DNA from: CAVSJJ01 sp963728395
GTDB lineage: Bacteria; Actinomycetota; Actinomycetes; Actinomycetales; Dermatophilaceae
Length of the DNA stretch: 64,000 nt
Assembly: GCA_963728395.1 (NCBI GenBank)
Contig: CAVSJJ010000008.1
Location: 434,001-498,000, forward strand
Direction: 5' to 3'
In this document: positions 30,296 to 38,370 of the stretch, one piece after another
Position numbering within the stretch: position 1 is the first letter of the stretch
How the letters are laid out: each line of letters opens with the position of its first letter
The notes under the pieces: model-generated
The model's database searches: none
Told to the model about the DNA's origin: nothing
Seen by the model: the letters and a program-made list of their open reading frames with translations, nothing else
Position numbers and translations under genes: made by a program

Positions 30296-31852
30296 ATGAG
30301 GTCCCGAGCCCTGCCATCGCTCGCCGTGCTGGCCGCGAGCGCGATCCTCGCCAGCGGCTGCACGAGCGCCGGCGCCTCGAGCAAGGGCAGCACCGACACC
30401 ACCGGCCCGCCTCTCACCCCGGTCGACCCCGCCGTCGTCACGGCGCTGCAGGGCTACGGCGCCTGGACGCCCCGCGCGCGGGCACCGTTCGAGGACACCC
30501 GCGCCCTCACGGCCGACCACTGGGTCGACGCGAACCGGCAGGCGATCACCTGCACGCCGTCCGCACAGCCTCGGCTCGTCAGGCCTGGCAGCTTCGACAC
30601 GTTCCCGACCTTCCCCTTCTCCGGGGACGTCCTGCCGGGCCTCATCGTCCAGGGGGACCGGGTCGAGCAGGGGGACCTCCAGGTCCTTCCCCTCGACCGG
30701 GCGCCCCTGCCCCTGCGGGTGGACCTCGCCTCCGACGCCCCCACCGTGCTGGTCGGGAAGCCGACCCCGTCGACGCTGCAGCAGGCGGTCGGCGAGCTCG
30801 TCCGGGCGGCCGATGCCCGGCTCACCGGGCTGCCGGTCGTCCCCGCCGACGTCCGGCTCAGCCAGTCCACCGCGAGCTCCTACGAGGAGGCCGTCCTCGA
30901 CATGGGGGTCTCCCTGCGCTACGACTCCCCCGGCCTGCGCGCCCGCTTCGGCTCCTCGTTCGAGCAGAAGAGCAAGCAGGAGCGGCATACCGTCGTCGCC
31001 CGACTCATGCAGCCGATGTTCACCATCAGCGTCGACCGCTCCGGCATCCGCAACGCGGGCAGCTACTTTGCCGGGGCGGTGACGACCGCCGACCTCGACC
31101 AGCTGGCATCCCAGAGCCGGGTCGGCCAGGGCAACCCACCGGTCATCGTCGACTCGGTCACCTACGGCCGCGTCGTCTACCTCACGGTGACGAGCACCTC
31201 GGGCGTCGACTCCACCGCGCTCAAGGCGGCGATCTCCGGCTCCTACGGCGGCTTCTCCGGGGACGCGAAGGTCGCCGCCAAGCACAAGAAGATCCTCGAG
31301 GACTCCGAGACCCAGATCGACGTCATCGGAGGCAACGACGCCAAGGCGCTCGCCGCCGGCAAGGCCGCGCTCACGTCCGGCAGGATCGCCGAGTTCCTCG
31401 AGTCCGTCGACACGAGCACCGCGAAGCCGCTGACGATGGTGCTCCGCACCCTCGACGGCACGAAGCTCCGGATCACCGACGTCGCCAAGGTGACCGACCT
31501 CGTCTGCACGCACGCGGCCGAACCGCGCAGGGTCGAGCTGCAGATCGACCTCGGTGGCGGCGCCATCGCGAGCCTCTACGTCAACGGCCCCGCCGTGAAG
31601 GCGATCGAGACCTCGCAGCGGCTCGACATAACGACCTGGATCCGCCAGGACACCGACAACCGGATCGAGCTGTGGTACCGCCCCAAGACCTGCATCTCCG
31701 GCTCGATGGCGGTCACCTTCCTCGTCGACGGCGTGGCGACCCGACAGTGGCGGGCGGCCGGCAACGCGGGCAGGTGGGTCTGTGACTCCACGTCGGCCTG
31801 GCGCCTGGACACCAGCGGGAAGATCACCCTCCTCAACGGGACCGTGTCCTAA
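30296..31852 (+). CDS. Thiol-activated (cholesterol-dependent) cytolysin-like lipoprotein
   Basis: 518 residues. Lipoprotein signal: MRSRALPSLAVLAASAILASGC, shown here as LAVLAASAILASGC with lipobox Cys near residue 22, so the protein is expected to be membrane-anchored on the outside. The core matches the thiol-activated cytolysin family: YEEAVLDMGVSLRYDSPGL, KSKQERHTVVARLMQPMFTI, VDSVTYGRVVYLTVTSTS, GSYGGFSGDAKV, FLESVDTSTAKPLTMVLRTL. The C-terminal part (ELWYRPKTCISGSMAVTFLV) lacks the Trp-rich undecapeptide of classical toxins, as in CDC-like proteins. ATG 30296 has AAGGAG 6-8 nt upstream. Target and whether it forms pores are unknown. Confidence 0.85.
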   Translation: MRSRALPSLAVLAASAILASGCTSAGASSKGSTDTTGPPLTPVDPAVVTALQGYGAWTPRARAPFEDTRALTADHWVDANRQAITCTPSAQPRLVRPGSFDTFPTFPFSGDVLPGLIVQGDRVEQGDLQVLPLDRAPLPLRVDLASDAPTVLVGKPTPSTLQQAVGELVRAADARLTGLPVVPADVRLSQSTASSYEEAVLDMGVSLRYDSPGLRARFGSSFEQKSKQERHTVVARLMQPMFTISVDRSGIRNAGSYFAGAVTTADLDQLASQSRVGQGNPPVIVDSVTYGRVVYLTVTSTSGVDSTALKAAISGSYGGFSGDAKVAAKHKKILEDSETQIDVIGGNDAKALAAGKAALTSGRIAEFLESVDTSTAKPLTMVLRTLDGTKLRITDVAKVTDLVCTHAAEPRRVELQIDLGGGAIASLYVNGPAVKAIETSQRLDITTWIRQDTDNRIELWYRPKTCISGSMAVTFLVDGVATRQWRAAGNAGRWVCDSTSAWRLDTSGKITLLNGTVS

Positions 31853-31894
31853 CACCTCGCTCGGGGCCACGGCCGGCCGGCATACTCCTCGATC

Positions 31895-31948
31895 CGCCGA
31901 AATCTCATCGCACCCCTGCAGCACCGACGTTCCGATGAGGTTTCGGCG
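31895..31948. terminator. Strong hairpin between convergent genes
   Basis: Arms 31895-31910 (CGCCGAAATCTCATCG) and 31933-31948 pair over 16 positions with one G:T, 22-nt loop. Lies between the cytolysin-like gene and the convergent response-regulator gene. Confidence 0.75.
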
Positions 31949-31994
31949 AATCGAGATCGGCGAGGGCCGTCAGGAATGGCCAGGCACGCCCCGG

Positions 31995-32648
31995 CTACCC
32001 CGAGAGCCAGAGCAGGACGGCCTTGACCCGCCGGTGCACGTCGTCGGAGCTGCCGAGGTCGAGCTTGGCGAAGATGCTGTTGATGTGCTTGGCGACGGCC
32101 TTGTCGCTGAGGACGAGCCGGTCGGCGATCGCCGTGTTGTTGAGACCCTCGGCGATGGCGGCCAGCACCTCGGTCTCGCGCGGGGTGAGCCGGCTGAGCG
32201 GCCCGCTCGCCGTGGCCCTCCCGGTGACCAGGACGTCGATGATCTCGGGGTCGACCGACGACCCGCCGCCGGCGACGGCCCCGACGGCATGGTCGAGCTG
32301 GTCGACGTCGCCGATCCGCTCCTTGAGGAGGTAGGCGAGGCCGTCGGAGCCATTCTCGAAGAGCATGAGCACGTACTCCGGCTCGGAGTACTGGCTGAGG
32401 ACGACGACGCCGGTCCGCGGCGCCTCCCGCCGGATCTGCAGCGCCGCGCGGATCCCCTCGTCGCTGTGTCCGGGCGGCATCCGGATGTCGGTGACGACGA
32501 CGTCGGGCTGATGCTCGTCGACGGCGGCCAGGAGCTCGTCCGCGTCGCTGCACTCGGCCACGACCTCGACGTCGGGGATGTCCTCGAGCAGCGCGCGCAT
32601 CCCCCGCCGGATGAGCAGGCTGTCGTCGGCCAGGACGACCCGGGTCAC
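31995..32648 (-). CDS. NarL/LuxR-family response regulator
   Basis: 217 residues. Receiver domain: TRVVLADDSLLIRRGMRALL with the acidic pair, phospho-acceptor Asp in VVVTDIRMPPGHSD near residue 54, and conserved Lys in YLLKERIGD. C-terminal LuxR HTH: LTPRETEVLAAIAEGLNNTA, then LSDKAVAKHINSIFAKLDL. It should act on transcription once phosphorylated by the kinase encoded just upstream, but that kinase gene is damaged. GTG start overlaps the kinase stop (GTGA). Confidence 0.93.
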   Translation of the reverse strand: MTRVVLADDSLLIRRGMRALLEDIPDVEVVAECSDADELLAAVDEHQPDVVVTDIRMPPGHSDEGIRAALQIRREAPRTGVVVLSQYSEPEYVLMLFENGSDGLAYLLKERIGDVDQLDHAVGAVAGGGSSVDPEIIDVLVTGRATASGPLSRLTPRETEVLAAIAEGLNNTAIADRLVLSDKAVAKHINSIFAKLDLGSSDDVHRRVKAVLLWLSG

Positions 32649-33885
32649 GACGCCGCCTCCGCAGCGCGCCGGCGGAGGGGAGCGGCCGGGAACTGCGCCG
32701 TGACCGTCGTGCCCATCCCCTCGGCCGAGGCGACCTCCAACGTGCCGCCGACGCTGCCCACGCGGTCGGCCACGTTGACCAGGCCCCGCCCGTCGGCGGC
32801 GTCCTCGGGCGCGAAACCGGGTCCGTCATGGGACACGGTGAGAACGAGCCCGGTGCGTCGTGCGTGTCGGATGACGACGCGGGCGGTCGCCTCGGGGGCG
32901 TGCTTGGTGATGTTCTGCAGCGACTCGGTGCAGCAGAAGTAGACCGCGGACTCGATCTGCCGGTCGAACGCACCGTCGTCTCGACGTCGACGTGGACCTG
33001 CCCGGTATGCCGCCTGGCCACGGCGGTGACCGCGGCGGAGAGGCCGCGCATCTCGAGCAGCGGCGGGTAGAGCCCATGGGCCAGGTCGCGCAGTTCGGCC
33101 ATCGCGGCGTCGACCTCGCTGACGACGGCGTCGAGGGCGCCGGCGTCGATGCGGGCCCCTTAGCGGCGGTGGGTCGCCAGCCGCCGCAGGGTGAGACCGA
33201 CCGCGACGAGGTGCTGCTGAGCGCCGTCGTGAAGGTCCCGCTCGATCCGCCCGCGTTCGGCATCGGCGGCGCCGACGATCCGGCGTCGGGACTCCTCGAT
33301 CTGGCGCTGGAGCCGGACCGCGTCCTCGGCCGCCCGCCGGTAGGACTGGTTGGACTGCCGCACGAGCAGGCCGAGGGGGATGCTGTGGCCGACCAGGCCC
33401 GCCACGACGACCGCGAGCTTCACCCCGTCGTCGATATCGGTGAAGATGCCCCGTCCCGCGTGGGCAACGCCGATCGCGCCGATCGCGGCCAGGGCCAGAG
33501 CGCCCAGCGCGAGGAACGCACCGAGCTCGCCGTCGCGGACGTACGGGGCCGCGAGGACGAGCGGCATGAGGACCGTCAGCACCATGACGCCGAGCATCCA
33601 GGGCATCATCCAGACGACGGCCACCGCCACGGCCCAGTTCGAGGAGGCGACGAGCGCGAGGGCGACGGTGAGCGAGCCACGGTCGAGCAGACGGTCCGCC
33701 ACGGTGAGCAGGACGGCGTGGACGAGGAGGAACGGGTAGATGCGGTAGACCGCAGCGTCGTGGACGACGACGACCTGGATGGCGACGACTGCCGCGATGG
33801 CGACGAACACCGAGCGACGGTCCAGGACGATGAAGACCCGCACGCTGTTGCGGGCCGCGCGCGACGCGGCCTCACCGACGTCCAT
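32645..33885 (-). pseudogene. HisKA_3 sensor histidine kinase, disrupted
   Basis: From the ATG at 33885: several TM segments (VAIAAVVAIQVVVVHDAAVY, VMVLTVLMPLVLAAPYV and others), a coiled linker, and the phospho-acceptor motif RIERDLHDGAQQHLVAVGL. A TAA stop at 33160-33162 then interrupts the frame; the same frame continues with AMAELRDLAHGLYPPLLEMR. Near 32967-32970 one base is missing, after which the sequence resumes as FDRQIESAVYFCCTESLQN and the ATP-binding part HDGPGFAPEDAADGRGL. Two independent lesions, so more likely a true pseudogene than a single sequencing error. Partner of the downstream response regulator. Confidence 0.85.
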
Positions 33886-34051
33886 GGACCGACCATAGGG
33901 CGCCAGCGCCATCGATGATGCGACGTTCGTGCTTGCGCGCACCCGGCCACTCCTTCCGTCTCGTCGCATCCTCGCGGAGACGGTGGGCCACGTCAGGGGC
34001 GCCGAGGCCCGCGTCGAGGTGGTGCCAGCACCCCGGCGCCGCGTGCGCGTA

Positions 34052-34306
34052 CTACTCGACCGCCTGCAGCTCGGCGACCGCCGCGACGTACTGCGCCTTG
34101 GCGTCCTCGCTCGACGTGCCGGCGAGCGCCGCCCAGGCGTCGTACTTGGCGCGCCCCACCATGTCGGTGAAGCCGGGCCGCCTGCCGGAGACGTCCCCGA
34201 CCGTCGCCTGCTTGTAGAGGGCGTAGAGGGTCAGCTTGACCTTCGGCCCGGGGTCCTTCGTCAGGGTCGGCACCGTTGCCACGGCCGCCTCGAAGTCGTC
34301 CGCCAT
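34052..34306 (-). CDS. Acyl-CoA-binding protein
   Basis: 84 residues, the usual ACBP length. LTLYALYKQATVGDVSGRRP is the diagnostic block (Tyr and Lys contacting the acyl-CoA phosphate), followed by AKYDAWAALAGTSSEDAKAQ with the family's Lys-Trp region and YVAAVAEL. Binds and buffers long-chain acyl-CoA in the cytoplasm. ATG start at 34306. Stand-alone gene. Confidence 0.93.
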   Translation of the reverse strand: MADDFEAAVATVPTLTKDPGPKVKLTLYALYKQATVGDVSGRRPGFTDMVGRAKYDAWAALAGTSSEDAKAQYVAAVAELQAVE

Positions 34307-34523
34307 GCGCCCAGGCTAGCCGGGCCGCGGCAGGTGGGACAGGCGCGGGGACGCACCTGCGCCGACCGCGTGGGCCGCCACGGGCCGCCCGGCGCGGATA
34401 CCCTGACGGCACGACGACCTCGACCGAGATCGCCATACCCGTCGGGCCCACGGGCCGGTGGAGGCACCCGGCTGCGCCTCCGGCCGACCGTCGGCCGCTG
34501 ACCGCGAAGGCTGGCGAGTGGCC

Positions 34524-36305
34524 ATGGCAGATCCGCGAGGGAACCCCTGGGACTACGACCGCGGGCCCAACAAGACGAGCGGGTGGCCGGAGCTGTTCGC
34601 CGCCACCCCCAACTACCGCGGAATCGGCAGGGCAGTGACGGGGCGCGAGGCCTTCCGCTGGCACTTCGGCCCGATGTTCTACCGAGGTCGGCTGGACGGC
34701 TCCGCCCGGGTCCTCGTCGTCGGCCAGGAGGGGGCCCAGGACGAGTCGCTGTCGCACCGCTCGTTCACGGGAGGCACCGGGGCGCGGATGCAGCACCTGC
34801 TCGCCCATCTCGGGATCACGCGCTCCTACCTGTTCATGAACACGTTCGTCTACCCGATCTTCGGGCAGTACACCTCATCCCTGACCGGGCTCGCGCAGGA
34901 TCCGCTCTCGCCGATCGTCATCCACCGGCACGCCCTCTTCGACACGGTCGCCGAGGGGGACCTTCGCCTCGTCGTCGCCGTCGGCGAGGCGGCCAAGGAG
35001 TCGGTCGCGACCTGGGTGGCCTCGCACGGTGGCAGTGCCGACCCAGCCCGGCTGGACGCGGCGAGGTGCGGCGGACCGCTCGCCGGCATCCGGTTCCTCG
35101 GCGTGCTCCACCCCGGTGGCATCACCGGCGGTGGCGGCGCGGCGATCACCGCCGACTTCCTCCGGGCCGCCGGGCGGGTCCGCGACTGGGTCGACGCCGA
35201 CGCCGGCTGGCTGCCGGCCGACCGCGGCGCCCACCGCGACCTCGCCGCGCCGTTCGGCTACGGGAGCGACCCCGTCCCGTTTGCCGACCTCCCCTTCGGC
35301 ACGTGCCCGCGCCTGGGTCGGGGAGCCACCTCCTCGAACCGCGGCGACGGACAGCGCAGCATCCAGCTCTTCTCGGCACAGGGGAAGTACAACGCCTCCG
35401 GCGCCTCGCTGTCGTACTCCTACACCGGGATCGGCAGCACGGACGGCTACGCGGACGAGCCGGGGGACATCCCGGTCGAGCCGCCGCGGCATTCCTCCCA
35501 CGACTACGACAAGGGCCCCTCCTCGTCGTATGCCCGGCTCCTCATGGGCGGGGAGAGGGGCCTCGGCTGGCCGGACTTCGCGGCGCTCGGCGTCACGTCC
35601 TCCCCATCGTTCGGCGTGGGCGCGATCTACCGCGGCCGCTTCACGTCGGTCAGCGTCGTCGTCCTCGCCGACCCCGAGTCCCCCGATGACCTCTTCGCCG
35701 GGCGCGCGTTGTGTGGCGAGGCCGGCCAGCGGCTGCAGGCCTGGCTCACGGCGGCCGGACTGACCCGTCGCTACCTCATCCTTCGCACCGTCCCCGTCGA
35801 CATCAGCGACCTCGACACCGCCCGGCGCACCGCCCTCGTCGACCACCCGAGGGTGCAGGCCCTCCACACCGAGGTCCTGCGTCGGGTCAGCGCCGCCAAC
35901 CACGGGCTCGCGGCCCTGCTCACCCTCGGCCCCGGCGCCGCGCGGCTCGCGGGTCGGGTGGCGCCGGCCGGCCTGCCGGTGCTGGGCCTGCGGAGGTGGT
36001 CATCCTCCGCCCGCGGCCAGTGGCAGTCCGTCCTCGAGGACCTCGCCCGGCTCGACTACCGCAGGGATCTCGCCTCGCCGAGCCGCGCGATGCCGACCGG
36101 ACGTGGCCGGATCCCCCCGGCCGACCTCCCCTTCGGCACCCCGCTGTGGGTCGGCACGTCCGGTGACCGTGCCAGCAGGCCGACCGACCGGACGAGCGGC
36201 CGGCCGGCTGCGGACTACCTCAAGGTCTACCTGCCCGGCTGGGCGAACGAGCTGGCGCCGCCACCGCTGTCGGCCGCGGACGAGGCCGTCGTCGGCTCCC
36301 TGTAG
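34524..36305 (+). CDS. Duplicated uracil-DNA-glycosylase-like fold protein
   Basis: 593 residues. The N-terminal half has ARVLVVGQEGAQDESLSHRS, then HLGITRSYLFMNTFVYPIFG and GVLHPGGITGGG, in the order of the UDG superfamily's motif 1, Asn-containing strand and His loop. The C-terminal half repeats the plan in weaker form: SVSVVVLADPESPDDLFAGR, LTAAGLTRRYLILRTVPVDI. Both halves also carry PFADLPFGT / PPADLPFGT and YDRGPNKTSGWPEL / YDKGPSSSYAR, which shows an internal duplication. Catalytic residues of true UDGs are not evident, so enzyme activity is uncertain. The ATG at 34524 is chosen as the start of the conserved region. Confidence 0.6.
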   Translation: MADPRGNPWDYDRGPNKTSGWPELFAATPNYRGIGRAVTGREAFRWHFGPMFYRGRLDGSARVLVVGQEGAQDESLSHRSFTGGTGARMQHLLAHLGITRSYLFMNTFVYPIFGQYTSSLTGLAQDPLSPIVIHRHALFDTVAEGDLRLVVAVGEAAKESVATWVASHGGSADPARLDAARCGGPLAGIRFLGVLHPGGITGGGGAAITADFLRAAGRVRDWVDADAGWLPADRGAHRDLAAPFGYGSDPVPFADLPFGTCPRLGRGATSSNRGDGQRSIQLFSAQGKYNASGASLSYSYTGIGSTDGYADEPGDIPVEPPRHSSHDYDKGPSSSYARLLMGGERGLGWPDFAALGVTSSPSFGVGAIYRGRFTSVSVVVLADPESPDDLFAGRALCGEAGQRLQAWLTAAGLTRRYLILRTVPVDISDLDTARRTALVDHPRVQALHTEVLRRVSAANHGLAALLTLGPGAARLAGRVAPAGLPVLGLRRWSSSARGQWQSVLEDLARLDYRRDLASPSRAMPTGRGRIPPADLPFGTPLWVGTSGDRASRPTDRTSGRPAADYLKVYLPGWANELAPPPLSAADEAVVGSL

Positions 36306-36316
36306 GACGACCGACG

Positions 36317-36348
36317 GGTATGCCGCGCGCGGCCGCCCGCGGCATACC
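36317..36348. terminator. Hairpin built from the GGTATGCC motif, between convergent genes
   Basis: GGTATGCCGCG and CGCGGCATACC, 11-bp perfect stem, 10-nt loop. Twelve nt after the stop of the UDG-like gene and before the convergent S41 gene. Confidence 0.65.
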
Positions 36349-36382
36349 GCCGCCTCATCGGGACCCATCTCCCGCGCGGACG

Positions 36383-38320
36383 TCACGGGTCGCCGGCATG
36401 CAGGACCCGGCGCTGGACGAGCCGGCCGGTGGACCGCCCACGCACCTCGAGCGTCGACCAGCCGCCGGGCAGGTCGAACCGCGTCGCTCGGCCACTCACC
36501 GCGCGGGTGGGCTGGAAGGCGCCGTCGACCAGCACGTCGAGCATCTCGACGCCGCGGGTGTGGACGGTGAGCGGCTCACCCCCGGTCGTGGGCGGGCCCA
36601 CCGTCATCGAGGTCCACGGGGCCGCCAGGAGGACCCTGGCGGCGGACGCGATGAGGTCGCGGTTGGAACCGGTCAGGTCCCGGTGGGTCATCGCGTACGG
36701 GCGCGCCGTGCCGTGGATGCCGACGTCCTCGATCGAGGTCCCGACGGCCGGGCCGGAGCGGGTCGCCCGCCGGACCGACATCGTGTAGTCGATCCCCGCC
36801 GGGAGGGCGCCGATCTCGTGGGACGTGCCGACGAGGGCCCGCGAGACGTCGTGCGCGGTCCAGACGTTCGCGCCACCGCCGCCGGTCGCCGAGCCGACGC
36901 AGATGAGCTGGCCGATGCCGTTGTCGACGAAGCCGGCGGCGAAGAGGTCACCGGCGCTGTAGGTGTTCGGGTCGGCGACGGCGACGACCGGCCCGCCGTA
37001 GACCTGCCCGATGTCGTTGCAGCGCCCGGGTGGCGTGATCGGTACGGCCGAGGAGTAGAGCTCGCCGGTCGACACCGCCTCCCCGAGGCTCGTCGTCCAC
37101 GGGTCGAAGTCCGGCCGGTTCTGGCCGGCGTTCGCCAGCTCGCGGGTGAGGGCGGAGGACAGCAGCGAGAACCCGTTCGGCGCGATGGGGGTCGGAGTGA
37201 GCAGCTGGAGCATCCGCTCGGCCGCCCAGATGAGTCCACCGGGGTTGGCGCGCACGTCGATGATGAGCCCTCGGTCCGGCAGGAGGCGGAGCAGCCGGAT
37301 GACCTCGGCGAGGTAGGCGTCGTCGTCGGCCACGTCGAAGCTCCACAGCCTGAGGTAGCCCAGCCGGCGCCCCCGGGAGGCGACGACCTTGGCGGCGAGG
37401 AGGTCCCGCATCGGGGTGGGGATCCACTCGCCGTCCGCGACCTCACCGGGCCCTGGTGGGGCCGTCTCGGTGGCGTCTGCGTACCAGACATCCGGCTTGA
37501 AGAGGAGCTTCTTGGCGTGCCGGTGCACCTCGCTCACCGGGTCGATGGCGAACCGGTGCCCGGCCTCGCCACCGGCGCCGCGGCCCGTGGTCGTCGCGGC
37601 TCCCGGCTCGACGACCCGCCAGGTCATCCGCTGCGTCCGGTGGCCACCGTCGAGGTCGACGTATCCGATGTCGACCCACAGCTCATCGGGCGGCGGCCCG
37701 AACTGCAGCGCCCGCAGCGTCATCGACTCCAGGGCGCGCATCCGCCGGCTGTCCGGCCGGCCACCGGTCTCCTCGTCGGCATGGCGGTTGACGGCCCGGT
37801 CCATCGGCACGGCGTTCCACGTCGTGATCTCGACTCCCTCGCGGAAGGGGCCCGCCGGCGCCGACGTCGACCCTGGGTCCTGGAGCATCTTCGAGACGAT
37901 GTACCGAGGAGCGCTCCACGGTCCGTACGCCTCGACGAGGAAGGGCAGCATCGCGATCCGGCCCTCGAGGAACGCCGGCCCGACATAGCGGGTGTGCGCG
38001 TCCCGCAGGCCGGTGATGATGGTGGCCAGCCGGCCGTGGAACTCGACCGCACTGAGCGGGGCGTCGGGACCGCTGCCGTCGAGTCGCTGTTGGAGCAGCC
38101 GCAGCTGCTGGATCGGGTCGAGGCCGTACATCGACCGCTTGAGCGGGAGATGGGCGTAGAGGCCGTCGAGGAGCCGGATGAAGGTCTCGACGACCTGCTC
38201 CTGCTCCCGGCGCCCGAGCGCCGCCTCGAGCTGGGCGCGTGCGCCGCGGTTGCCGGCGAGGAAGCGGTCGAGGCCGACGCCGTGCTGCCGACGCCGGATG
38301 TGCGTCACGGGAACCGCCAT
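36383..38320 (-). CDS. S41 family (C-terminal-processing-like) peptidase
   Basis: 645 residues. The N-terminal half is helical with ATIITGLRDAHTRYVGPAFL, typical of S41 tricorn-core-like proteins. The peptidase core contains GYLRLWSFDVADDDAYLAEV, LIIDVRANPGGLIWAAERML (the oxyanion-loop Gly-Gly) and VVAVADPNTYSAGDLFAAGF, with the nucleophile Ser in YSAGD. The Lys partner is not obvious. The last 100 residues look like an added beta domain. No signal peptide. ATG 38320 has GAGGAGG about 8 nt upstream. Lies 50 nt after the amidohydrolase gene and probably shares its transcript. Confidence 0.8.
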   Translation of the reverse strand: MAVPVTHIRRRQHGVGLDRFLAGNRGARAQLEAALGRREQEQVVETFIRLLDGLYAHLPLKRSMYGLDPIQQLRLLQQRLDGSGPDAPLSAVEFHGRLATIITGLRDAHTRYVGPAFLEGRIAMLPFLVEAYGPWSAPRYIVSKMLQDPGSTSAPAGPFREGVEITTWNAVPMDRAVNRHADEETGGRPDSRRMRALESMTLRALQFGPPPDELWVDIGYVDLDGGHRTQRMTWRVVEPGAATTTGRGAGGEAGHRFAIDPVSEVHRHAKKLLFKPDVWYADATETAPPGPGEVADGEWIPTPMRDLLAAKVVASRGRRLGYLRLWSFDVADDDAYLAEVIRLLRLLPDRGLIIDVRANPGGLIWAAERMLQLLTPTPIAPNGFSLLSSALTRELANAGQNRPDFDPWTTSLGEAVSTGELYSSAVPITPPGRCNDIGQVYGGPVVAVADPNTYSAGDLFAAGFVDNGIGQLICVGSATGGGGANVWTAHDVSRALVGTSHEIGALPAGIDYTMSVRRATRSGPAVGTSIEDVGIHGTARPYAMTHRDLTGSNRDLIASAARVLLAAPWTSMTVGPPTTGGEPLTVHTRGVEMLDVLVDGAFQPTRAVSGRATRFDLPGGWSTLEVRGRSTGRLVQRRVLHAGDP

Positions 38321-38370
38321 CGGGCGACCTCCTCTTCGGACGGGTGGAGCAGGCGACTCGCGGCGGCGGA

